Positions 41,558 to 50,796 of a stretch of 64,000 nt of DNA are shown here, piece after piece (the first letter of the stretch is position 1; the number at the start of each line of letters is the position of its first letter). The stretch covers positions 88,649,648 to 88,713,647 of the forward strand of contig OZ020267.1 in NCBI GenBank assembly GCA_963971225.1, written 5' to 3'. A model generated the notes under the pieces. That model did no database searches, was not told the origin of the DNA, and saw nothing but the letters and a program-made list of their open reading frames with translations. The DNA is from Melieria omissa (taxonomy: Eukaryota; Arthropoda; Insecta; Diptera; Ulidiidae). The position numbers and the translations under genes are program-made.

Positions 41558-42081
41558 TGTAGAGGTAAAAGCTGCTATTTGTTAGTTAGAGTACCGAGTG
41601 CATGTGTGTATATGAAGTGTATTTGGTCTATTATTGGCGGACCTCGCCTCAACAGTGGATGGCTAAGTTTGAGCCTCAGTGGAACTTCGTTTACGATAAA
41701 TCAAAACGCTTGGTTTCAGATTAGTCGCAAGAACAGAAGACAACTTTATTCCGTAAAAACTGTGGCTTATAAAGAGAAACATAACTGTTATACTCGCATA
41801 GCATTTCCAATACTCCGCCCATTATTCCAGAGCACAGTTTAAACTGACCAATCCGTAGGCAAGGACCAAAATAGCTGATCTTGCACATTTCCGTTAGGAA
41901 CAGTGCGCTGCGGTAGGTAGCGTTGAACTCGCTTGGTCGCCGTCAGAAGTGCTGACTTGCTTTGTTTACAACTGCGGCGACGATTGCGGCGCGCGTAACC
42001 TGACACCAGTGCATAACGGAATGCGTAATTGCACGATCAGACGGATAGTGTCGGTGTGGGTGACCATGTGGTACCACTACA
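41558..42081 (-). repeat. 5' LTR of the mdg1/412-like element
   Basis: The 524-bp unit starts TGTAGTGGTACC and ends TTTTACCTCTACA on the minus strand. A GGAATAAAGTTGTC motif near 41750 is a plausible poly-A region. The partner LTR is missing, so the boundaries rest on the TG..CA ends, the abutting PBS and the junction to gypsy integrase at 42082-42085. Confidence 0.75.
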
Positions 42082-42642
42082 ACCTGCGGAAAGTGGTAGG
42101 CAGGAATCAAAAGGATTGGGACACGCATATCCCCCTGTTCTTGATGACGTATAGGTCAGCCCCGCACGACACGACATCACTCACTCCAGCCCGAGCAGTG
42201 TTCGGCACAGAGTTGCGGTTACCCGCTGACTTGAAGTTCGGGGTAGTCAGCACGACGGGAGGCGCTAAGACGGACTACGTGGTCAATAAGCGTCCGGAAC
42301 TGGAGGAAATTCACCAGTTTATAAGGAGCCGCACCAAACCAGTCAGCGATAAGATGAAAGCCAAATCAGAAAATGATCTACGGGCCAACTCAGCAGGGTT
42401 CCAAGAAGGCCATCTGGTAATGCTCTACAACCCGCACCGGAGGAAAGGTTTGTCTCCGAAACTTCAAGCGTCATGGGAAGGACCGTACGAAGTCGTGACT
42501 AGGATTAACGACGTGGTATACAGGATTCAACGTTGCAGCAATAGAGGCGCTAAACTGAAGGTAGTAATTTGGAGCGCCTGGCGCCTTATCACAGCGGAAC
42601 CTCGGCACTTGTTCGGGACGAACAAGTCTAAGTGGTTGGCAG

Positions 42643-43121
42643 TGCAAAGCAACCCTGTCGCTACGCGCCATGCCATAATTCAATCTGGCAATGATGACGG
42701 CGATAATGGAAACTTTTAGTCCAACCTGGCAATGATGGCCGCGATAATGGAAACTTTTAGTCCAACCTGGCAATGACGGCCGCGATAATGGAAACTTTTA
42801 GTCCAACCTGGCAATGATGGTCGCGATCATCATGGAAACCTTTAGTCCACTCTGGAATGTGCGAGAACGATCTGCGCGATGGCCTGACAGGTATAAAAGG
42901 CAGCCGGGTGCGGCGCAGCGAGTCAGTCTGATTTTGACTAGTGAAGGTGCCACACGGAGTTATCTGTAAAATAAAGTGATTGTTGGTTTTTATTGACTGC
43001 GTTTGGATAATTAAAGTTGTTTTTTTTTTGTTTTTTTTTTTAACTCGAACAAACGCGCAGGGGATGACCCCTGCACAATCCAGTGATACGTATCAGCCCA
43101 CTAGAACTCGTATTCGTAACA
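42643..43121 (+). repeat. 3' LTR of gypsy copy 4
   Basis: It follows AAGTGGTTGGCAG after pol. Its first 24 bases are deleted relative to the 5' LTR (TG then CAAAGCAACC). It has the 45-bp repeat array, TATAAAAGG at 42892, and the uninterrupted Helitron target GAGTTATCTG at 42957-42966. Around 43018-43075 it carries a poly-T expansion and an extra CAGGGGATGACCCCTG segment absent from the other LTRs. Confidence 0.9.
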
Positions 43122-43279
43122 ATATTATCGTAAGCGAATCGCTTGAGTTTCGTTCGCCACAAACGTCAAATTCGGTCGAATCAACATTTCATTCGACAAA
43201 ATTCGAAACAAGTAGAAATGGAGCTCATGTGAATGAACTTCGTATGAATTCGCATGAATTTCCAATATTTTATCACTAA

Positions 43280-44247
43280 CACAGTGCAACAAACTCAAAC
43301 AAAATTTCGAGGGACAAGGTCAAACCCATCTCATTCGATAGGGGACCTCAGTAGATGAAAAAGTGCCAAGGGATTTTTCCCGGAATGTTCGAGTTTTTTT
43401 TAATTGAGTTTAAAAATAGCGGCTTAAAGCCCCTTCCCGAAACTTTTAAAACATCATACCTCTTGACTCAAATGTCAGAAAGGAATCATTTTTACGTCAA
43501 ATGAAAGCTAATGAAATGAAGTCGATGACACAATATCCTTTTTGGAAAAATGTAATGAAAAAGGATATGAAGGACCTCAATAAAATTTTAATCCTTGAAT
43601 ATCCTGGAACCCGTGAGAGCTAAATTTACATAAGTGACTTCTGGTATAAAAACATTCAAAGATCTATACTGCAAATTAATTTCATTTCAATCACTTTAAC
43701 TGTTAAGCTACTACAGCGTTTTAAAAATTATACACTGCTAAATTCATGTTTTTTTGTACAGAATATCTCGTAGTTGCTTCCAAAAAACATCGAATGTAGC
43801 AAAGCACATTTTTTAATCGTTGTAGAGTCTTAACTTTAAAAGTTATTCATATGAAATTTATAAGCAGTATAGATGTTTGAATGCTTTTTCACCAGAAGTC
43901 GTTTATATAAATTTAGCTCTCACGGTTTCCAGGATATTCAAGGATTAAAATTTTATTGAGGTCCTTCATATCCTTTTTCATTACATTTTTCCAAAAAGGA
44001 TATTGTGTCATCGACTTCATTTCATTAGCTTTCATTTGACGTAAAAATGATTCCTTTCTGACATTTGAGTCAAGAGGTATGATGTTTTAAAAGTTTCGGG
44101 AAGGGGCTTTAAGACGTTATTTTTAAACTCAATTAAAAAAAACTCGAACATTCCGGGAAAAATCCCTTGGCACTTTTTCATCTACTGAGGTCCTCTATCG
44201 AATGAGATGGGTTTGACCTTGTCCCTTTTTTTCAGTGTTGCACTGTG
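43280..44247. mobile_element. Foldback MITE with CACAGTGCAAC ends, TAA duplication
   Basis: The 968-bp element has TAA duplicated at 43277-43279 and 44248-44250. Both ends read CACAGTGCAACA; after a short divergent stretch the arms (about 43320-43680 and 43860-44210) are near-perfect inverted repeats around a small loop. No ORF. The 3-bp TSD and CAC termini fit CACTA/EnSpm-type ends; PIF/Harbinger also uses TAA but has different ends. It is related to 61388-62315. Confidence 0.88.
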
Positions 44248-44655
44248 TAATCAGTGGGTCTACTTATCTTTCAACTTCATCGGGATTATCCATTCAGAAG
44301 TGCATGCAAATATTATGCAACATGTGTTGATTATTTGTGTTGCCTTTTGTTGGAAATAGGTCGGCAAAAATCCACTTAGTTTAACCCTCCTCGCGGGTGC
44401 CGACCGGGCAATGGGCACCGCCGTGTCTATGCGCAGGTAAACTGGCAAGGCACGGCGATGTCTAGCTAAGAGTGAGGTGGGGTCCACAAGTCATGCCTGA
44501 GGTCCAGCTTACATGCCGCCCGAGGGGTGGCTTGTGGAGTCCTACCTCAGTCACGCTAAATGGTGCCTGGCGGGTAGGCATAAAACGCTAAGGGAGGAGT
44601 CCCTGAAATAAAAACCAGTCTGGAGTCGAAGAAGGGGAAAGAGCGGGTCAGGATA

Positions 44656-46092
44656 TTGACCCAAACGTCGGTGGAAGAAGTGACTGCTACCACCGGCGGG
44701 CACGGTGGGGAATTTGATTCCCCTCTGCGTGTCGCCAGCGGTCACACCTCTGCTAGAGTGGTTGCAGGCTCTAGCAGTCGTCATGCGACTGCAAATTTTA
44801 CGAAGGCTAGGTTAGTCACTAGGGGTACTGCAGTCGACACAGACTCAGACCTCGACAGCGTATGCAGCGTGGCAACCACAAATACGATAGCTGAGGAGGA
44901 GCTGCTGAAGTCCCCGAAGGCTCTCGACCCGAGCATCGCATCCACTAGTAGGAGCGAGCAAAGGAAGAAGCCCAATAAGGAGGGCCTGAAAGCGCTCGCC
45001 CAGTACAAAGCGGCAATACGCATCAAGTTGCGCCTGGAGAATAAGGACACTCTTTCGCCCACGGAGCGAGAGGACCTACGATGGGCAACTGAGACGGTCA
45101 CGAAAGGCAGGGAGCACTTCTCGCAAAACGAACGGTTTGCGACCACGCATCCCACCTTCGTGAACAAAATAGAAGAAAACGTAGCGACGGCTATGAAGGG
45201 AACGGAGGCGAAGAGACAGAGGTCCACGGAGGGAGAAAGACCCGCGGCCAAATGTCCTCGCACTCACACCACAGCTACTCCATCTGACCGGCCGACCTCG
45301 TCCAAAAGAGTGGCGACGACCAGCGAAGTAGCCAAACGGCACTTGACCGTGGTGCTCGTTGACCGACGACACGAAAATGGCCAGATGACGGCGGAACAGT
45401 GGAAGCTAGTGGACAGCAAAATTATCGAGGCCATTGTTGCACAGGCGATCGACGAACCTAACAAACCTTCGCCCTCCTTTGAAGGAGCGGGGTGGTACAG
45501 GAGAGTCAAGATTCTAAAGTGCAATGACGACCTCACGCTTAAATGGGTCAAGGAGGTGGTCCCGAAACTACGAGGACTGTGGCCGGGCGCTAACCTGGTT
45601 ATAGTGGATAGGGACGATATTCCCGGTCCACCGCGGGCTAAGGTACGTGTACCAAGCGCGGTGAAACCGGAAAACGCCCTACTGCTTTTCCAGCGGCAGA
45701 ATCCCGATGTCCCGACGACGGACTGGAAGATGATCCACGCGGGGAAACCCAACGCCGACGGTACACTTGATCTGATCCTCCAAATCAACAAAGAGGCAGA
45801 GGACAAGTTGTATCAACGGTTCGGAAAGATGTCTTGGGGGACGGGTAGTGTTTACCTGCGCCTCAAAAAACGTCATCCGAAAGACGGGAATGAAAACACT
45901 CTGAAGCCAGGTGAAGCAGAAAAGGATCTTGGGCTGGAACCCATGACCGACGCTACTATCATGCTTCGGCTAGACGACGGGAAGATTGACGAGATGGAGG
46001 TTGAGACGGGTGGAGTGTCGGCGGTGACAGCCACACCCACCTTGAAGGACACTGTACCCTCTGAAGGGAAAGGTCCTACAAATCAACCTTAA
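44656..46092 (+). CDS. LOA-type ORF1 protein
   Basis: 478 codons. A Ser/Thr-rich N-terminus (about 1-60) is followed by a helical basic region (KKPNKEGLKALAQYKAAIRI). A C-terminal globular domain (about 225-395) carries VVLVDRRHENGQMTAEQWKL, EGAGWYRRVKILKCNDDLTL and GLWPGANLVIVDRDDIPGPP. It resembles the domain I know as DUF4780 in fly LOA-like ORF1s. It presumably coats the RNA. The stop at 46090 lies at the junction of a 183-bp tandem duplication; the ancestral frame would have ended in the second unit (NQPPPQ stop near 46282). Confidence 0.85.
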   Translation: MTQTSVEEVTATTGGHGGEFDSPLRVASGHTSARVVAGSSSRHATANFTKARLVTRGTAVDTDSDLDSVCSVATTNTIAEEELLKSPKALDPSIASTSRSEQRKKPNKEGLKALAQYKAAIRIKLRLENKDTLSPTEREDLRWATETVTKGREHFSQNERFATTHPTFVNKIEENVATAMKGTEAKRQRSTEGERPAAKCPRTHTTATPSDRPTSSKRVATTSEVAKRHLTVVLVDRRHENGQMTAEQWKLVDSKIIEAIVAQAIDEPNKPSPSFEGAGWYRRVKILKCNDDLTLKWVKEVVPKLRGLWPGANLVIVDRDDIPGPPRAKVRVPSAVKPENALLLFQRQNPDVPTTDWKMIHAGKPNADGTLDLILQINKEAEDKLYQRFGKMSWGTGSVYLRLKKRHPKDGNENTLKPGEAEKDLGLEPMTDATIMLRLDDGKIDEMEVETGGVSAVTATPTLKDTVPSEGKGPTNQP

Positions 46093-46275
46093 GGTGAAGC
46101 TGAAAAGGATCTTGGGCTGGAACCCATGACCGACGCTACTTTCATGCTTCGGCTTGATGACGGGAAGATTGACGAGATGGAGGTTGAGACGGGTGGAGTG
46201 TCGGCGGTGACAGCCACACCCACCCTGAAGGACACTGTACCTTCTGAAGGGAAAGGTCCTACAAATCAACCTCCA
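45910..46275 (+). repeat. 183-bp tandem duplication over the ORF1/ORF2 junction
   Basis: Unit 1 is 45910-46092 and unit 2 is 46093-46275, differing at only a few bases (for example GAAGCAGAA/GAAGCTGAA, GCTACTATC/GCTACTTTC). The period is exactly 61 codons. The junction CCTTAAGGTG creates the ORF1 stop. The sequence just after unit 2 also contains TAAGGTGGC, so microhomology TAAGGTG may explain the event. Confidence 0.92.
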
Positions 46276-49200
46276 CCACAGTAAGGTGGCTTCAGCTGAG
46301 CTCCTTCTCACACTAGAGGAGGGCAGCTACGACGTGGCCCTAATCCAGGAACCCTGGCTTTCCTCCGGAAATAAGGTTTCAGGGTTAGGGTCCACGAACT
46401 ATAATCTTTTCCATGCAACAACGGTAGGTAACATTCGATCTGCCATCCTTGTTAGGAAGGATATTAACGCATATCTTCTACCTAATTTCAGTTCTGATGA
46501 CCTGACGGTGGTCGCCATCGAAGGGGACGACAAGCTTAGACTTGTGGCCTCGTGCTATATGGCCCACGACGTCGAGGCACCCCCCACAGAACTACAGCAC
46601 CTGACGGAAGAAGTCCTCAGACAAGGTTTCGACGCCGTGGTAGGTGCGGATGCCAATTCGCACCACCCTCAGTGGGGAAGCAAGGACACGAACGAACGGG
46701 GTGAGTCCCTTTTTAACTTTATATTACAAAACAATGTAGATATAGCTAATAGAGGGAACATCCCAACTTTCAAGGGTCCGACGTCGGAAGACGTATTGGA
46801 CATTACTTTTTCTTACGGGGCAGATACCTGGATCTCGGATTGGAGGGTGCTGGAAAGACCCTCCTTCTCTGATCACAGCTACATACACTTTACGGTCAAC
46901 TTTAAACCGTTGCGTACAGTAAGGGTCTTCAGGAACCCCCGGAATACGGACTGGGATCTGTATGCAAATCGGTTAAAGACTCATCTGAGTAATGCCTCTC
47001 AAAGTCTCTCCAGGTCGGACGTTGAGGCTAAGGCGAAACTCCTAACGTCAAAGATCCTACTTGCTTACCACGAATCCTGCCCGCCCTCAAGGCCGGTAGG
47101 ACGAAAATCCTATCCGCCCTGGTGGAGCAAGGACATTGGTAGGAAAAGAAGAGAACTTAGAGAGTTTTTCAAACTGGCCAAACTTGCCGACTGTGCGGAG
47201 TGTTGGAGAGAGTACAAGACACTACTTCACTCCTACAAACAAGAGATACGGAGGGCCAAAAGAAGCTCCTGGCAGAACTTCTGTGGAAGTATGGACAAGA
47301 CCTCCGAGGCATCCAGACTTCGGAAGATACTCACCAAATCCCCCCCTATACCATCACTCATCCGCAAAGAATCCGGAGAATGGACCAAGGATGGCAAGGA
47401 GACGCTTGAGGCACTTATGGAAGCCCACTTTCCTGGCTGTTCAGAGGTTCCCGACTCGGTCTCAACTGCACTCGGCACAGAGCAAGGGAATTGTGAGGGC
47501 CTAATCACCACATCCAGACTTCGATGGGCTTTGGGCTCTTTCGATCCCTTCAAATCCCCGGGTCCGGACGGCATTTTTCCCGCGCTTCTGCAAAAGGGAA
47601 GTGCTGTTCTGATACCGTGGCTCAAGGACGTTTTCAGGAGCTGTCTGAGACTGAACTATGTACCGATGGACTGGCGATTATCAAGGGTTGTATTTTTGCC
47701 GAAATCAAGTAAAAGCAGCCATTTGTATCCGAAGGACTATCGGCCCATCAGCCTCACCTCGTTTATACTGAAGACCTTTGAAAGACTGCTAGACTCGTTT
47801 ATTAAGGAAAGGGTTCCACCTGGCCTGATATCAACGAACCAACACGCCTATATGAAAGGCAAGTCAACGGAGACAGCACTTCATCAGGTGGTTTTTCAGA
47901 TAGAAAAAGCTTTTCACTACGGAGAATACGCGCTGGGAGCCTTCCTCGACATATCAGGGGCTTTCAACAATGTCTCCACAGAGGCATTGTTGGAAGGCCT
48001 TGCATCAATTGAGGTGCACCCACCCATACAGGACTGGATTGGTAATCTGTTGAATTGCCGTACAGTGGTAGCGGAGTGGGGCGCAACAACCATGACGAGG
48101 AAGGCGAACAGGGGCACCCCCCAGGGGGGTGTGCTCTCTCCGTTACTATGGAATCTAGTCGTTAACAAGATCCTTTTAAAGTTGAGGGACGGGGGGCCAA
48201 GACTAACCGCATATGCGGATGACCTAGCCGTTGTCGTCTCAGGCAGGTGTCTCACCTCAATGAGCCAAGTACTCGAGAGGACACTGAAAGTGATTAACAA
48301 CTGGGCAAAGACTGTGGGACTGGAAACAAACCCAGACAAGACGGACTTAGTTCTTTTTACAACAAAGTACAAGATCCCAACCTGGCTTCCTCCCAAACTG
48401 AACAACACCACACTCACCCCCAAAACATCTACTAAGTACCTAGGAGTCAACTTGGACAGTAAACTGTCGTGGAAATTGAATGTGGAAGACAGGAAAAGGA
48501 AAGCCTTGAACGCCTTATACGCTTGCAGGAAAATGCTCGGTAAGACTTGGGGCTTATCCCCCCGTCTCACACATTGGATTTACACTGCAGTGATTAGACC
48601 CATTATGCTCTACGGGATCATAGTATGGTGGACTGCGGTGGATAAGAAGACCTATGCCAAAAGACTCGAGACTGTACAAAGAGCCGCTGGGTTGTGTATA
48701 ACAGGCACTGGACAAAATCTTGGGATTTTATCCAATTGGTCTGACTGCGAAAAGCGTCGCTAAAAAGGCGGCGCTTAGACTTAAGGTAACTGGACAGCTC
48801 ACGCTACGACATTACGGCCACAGCAGGTTACACGCAGGGGTGAGCGAAAGCTCAGACTACGCCGTACCTCAAGCCAATTTCAACTTCAAACCCCACGTGA
48901 TCCTAGAACCGGATGGGTGGCGACAGGGGCTCGAGCCCGGCCGTCAATCCTATAACCTGTTCACGGATGGATCCAAGATGACAGAGGGAGTGGGATCTGC
49001 AGTTTTCTGTCCGGAACTTGACCTTCAACAGTCTTTCCGGCTCCCGGACTACTGCAGCATCTTCCAAGCAGAGGTACACGCTGCCACAAGAGCGGCGCAA
49101 CTAGCAATGGGTCGCACCCCTCCAGACTCTCGAATAAACATCTATATCGACAGCCAAGCAGCCACAAAAAAACAGCAGCTGGGGTATTGTCAAACTCGAT

Positions 49201-49801
49201 ATGCGTACGGAACTGCAAAACCAAATTGGACGAACTCTGTCGCAACAGAGTGGTCACTATCTATTGGGTACCGGGTCACAAAGGAGTTGAGGGAAATGAG
49301 AAGGCTGATGCGCTCGCCAAAGCCGGGGCACGACTGCCTACGGTTAGCGAGCCAGACATCCATCCACCCCTCTCCACGCTCAAGACGGAAATAGAAGAGA
49401 ATATGATTCGTGAAGCGGCGTCCATGTGGGAGAGATCTACATCTCACAGGACAGCAAAAATCATGCTTCGCGAACATAATGTCAACAACACAGAGTTTGT
49501 ACTATCACTCCGAAGAGATGATTGCAAACTATTGACCGGGATGCTCACGGGACACTGTCTCACACCGTCCCACGCTGCCAAACTTGGCTTGGTACCAAGT
49601 GATGCATGCAGAAGATGTGGTGAAGACAGTGCCAAGGGTACCCTGGAGCATTTGCTGTGCCACTGCCCTGCTCTCTACAGATCACGGGTCAGCTGCCTCG
49701 GCTCCGCGTCGTTCCCTTCCTTGGAAAGAGTCGCGGAACAAAAAAGCAGCGACTTACTTAGATTTGGCAAAACGTTTTTGACAAACTACATACAGGTCTG
49801 A
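46229..49801 (+). pseudogene. LOA-type ORF2: endonuclease, RT, RNase H, zinc knuckle; two frameshifts
   Basis: The frame opens at 46229 and reads KVLQINLHHSKVASAELLL, the endonuclease start, overlapping the ancestral ORF1 end with no ATG until later. Endonuclease: IQEPWLSSG, VVGADANSHHPQWGS, SFSDHSYIHF. RT: GPDGIFPALLQKG, KDYRPISLTSFILK, LDISGAFNNV, GTPQGGVLSPLLWNL, LTAYADDLAVV. Frameshift near 48715, then RNase H (YNLFTDGSKMTEGVGS, IYIDSQAATK, WVPGHKGVEGNEKADALAKA) with a second frameshift in an A run near 49167. It ends with CRRCGEDSAKGTLEHLLCHC. Roughly 1,190 codons in total. Only the two indels and no stops separate it from an open frame. Confidence 0.9.
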
Positions 49802-49904
49802 AGCTCCAGAACCTTTCTGGTACCACTATGGACCAACATGGTCTATGTGAGACCCCCCCGAGGATCAGCCAGCCTAACCTACCTACCTACCTTGTTGGAA
49901 ATAG

Positions 49905-50796
49905 TGTAACTTTCTCCCGCCTAAAAGATATCAGAAACGGCACTTTAGCACACCGATTTTTCTTTCTACAATATTTCTACCCTAAGCATGTGTTTGTTAT
50001 AGACTGACTCTCTGCATTACGGAATGTTTTCATGAAATATGTCATCTTATCACCATGTTGTGGTCGTAGACCTTCATCATTGAAATAATGTAAATTACAG
50101 AGGAGGTGCCCCTTACTTCTACTGAAGACCCTTTTGGTTCAAGCATTGTGCTTCAAGTGATTCGGAGGAACAATACCAACGCATCCAAGAACACCAGGCA
50201 TTCAGTGCAAAAGAAATTTCTTGCACTTTGATTCTCAGCTTCTCTCATCCTGACCTTAATCTTTTCAAGCCAAATTAAAGATTCTCTTAAGATTTTCTTT
50301 AGCACAATCGATACCGTTGTCTTTGCAAAGCCCAGCTCAAAGTCATTACCAACACTTTTTTTCTAACTGCCATCAGCAAAAAATCGTAAAGCGCAGGACA
50401 ATTTCAATGCTGCTTAATTCGTGTTATATTTTATACAATACAAACACAAAAACTTTTCTGCAAAGCCAAAATTTTAGATGAATCTTTAAATAAATCTGTG
50501 AATAAATTTGGATGCTGATCACCCATCAAATTCTTTCATAACCAATATGTGAAGCTCACATCTGGTTCGGCAGTTCAAGTGGATTGGAACTTTTCCTGAT
50601 GCACCGCCGCATCAGGAAAAGTTAAGTCCTTAAAACATTTTGGGGCACTATCATCTCTGAAAAATAAATCTACATACATTCATATGAAAAAAGCAAACAA
50701 AATATTTTTATTTTGAAATTTGAAATAAGAAATGACAGCTCTCTCTGCGACTATTTATTTCATACGGCGAATGAGAACGTTCGCCAACCATAATAC
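49905..50796. other. Unassigned sequence flanking the LOA element
   Basis: No frame or family motif recognised over about 890 bp. It contains one perfect 15-bp hairpin (50588-50602 with 50609-50623, loop ACCGCC; arm AACTTTTCCTGATGC). With 44251-44346 it forms the target locus into which the LOA element inserted. It is a candidate for single-copy host DNA. Confidence 0.4.

Larger units (their letters stand above)
39178..42084 (-). mobile_element. mdg1/412-like LTR retrotransposon, 5' part only
   Basis: On the minus strand: LTR (42081-41558), a tRNA-Arg-like PBS (41557-41546), leader, three small ORFs, then a 429-codon Gag ending at 39201. Pol and the 3' LTR are missing; the element stops about 23 bases after gag. 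It lies inside the integrase of gypsy copy 4 without a visible TSD, as expected for a truncated insertion. An LTR starting TGTAGT, a tRNA-Arg primer and small leader ORFs match what I recall of the 412/mdg1 group. Confidence 0.82.
38373..42640 (+). pseudogene. Gypsy integrase (copy 4), split by an LTR element
   Basis: Two coding blocks, 38373-39177 and 42085-42640. The first has in-frame TGA codons near 38392 and 38525, the zinc domain (HNDSSGGHLGITKTVAKI, CDRCSAAKG), core block AMDVADPFPTS (the G of DVAGPF is D), a frameshift near 38933, then LHSDQGRNFES and RFNRTLEEL with the catalytic Glu region. An mdg1/412-like fragment intervenes. The second resumes LRKVVGRNQKDWDTHIPLFL and ends with the GPY/F region (SWEGPYEVVTRINDVVYRIQ). 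It would have been a full integrase before decay, unlike copy 2. Confidence 0.87.
28601..43121 (+). mobile_element. Gypsy copy 4 (A1 LTRs), expanded by nested insertions
   Basis: A 4-bp ATAT flanks both outer ends (28597-28600 and 43122-43125). The 5' LTR (28601-28919 plus 36633-36753) is split by a Helitron; gag follows at 36839, then integrase sequence without PR/RT/RH; an mdg1/412-like fragment (39178-42084) splits the integrase; the 3' LTR is 42643-43121. Without insertions the element is about 3.9 kb. Like copy 2 it is a gag-integrase deletion derivative. Confidence 0.9.
44360..49891 (+). mobile_element. LOA-clade non-LTR retrotransposon, both ends present
   Basis: A 13-bp duplication TTGTTGGAAATAG flanks it (44347-44359 and 49892-49904). 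It has a 5' UTR (44360-44655), ORF1, a 183-bp tandem duplication over the ORF1/ORF2 junction, and an ORF2 with endonuclease, RT, RNase H and a CCHC. The 3' end is a CTACCTACCTAC simple repeat rather than poly-A. RNase H after RT and this ORF1 type indicate the LOA/Bilbo group. Two frameshifts in ORF2 inactivate it. Confidence 0.92.

Noticed and set aside
43280..44247. Transib element (CACAGTG end)
   Set aside because: Transib makes 5-bp duplications; here the five flanking bases differ (ACTAA versus TAATC) and only TAA is shared.
44781..45806. Minus-strand frames of 160-180 codons opposite LOA ORF1
   Set aside because: No motif; ORF1 in the plus strand has a recognisable domain and a consistent position before ORF2.
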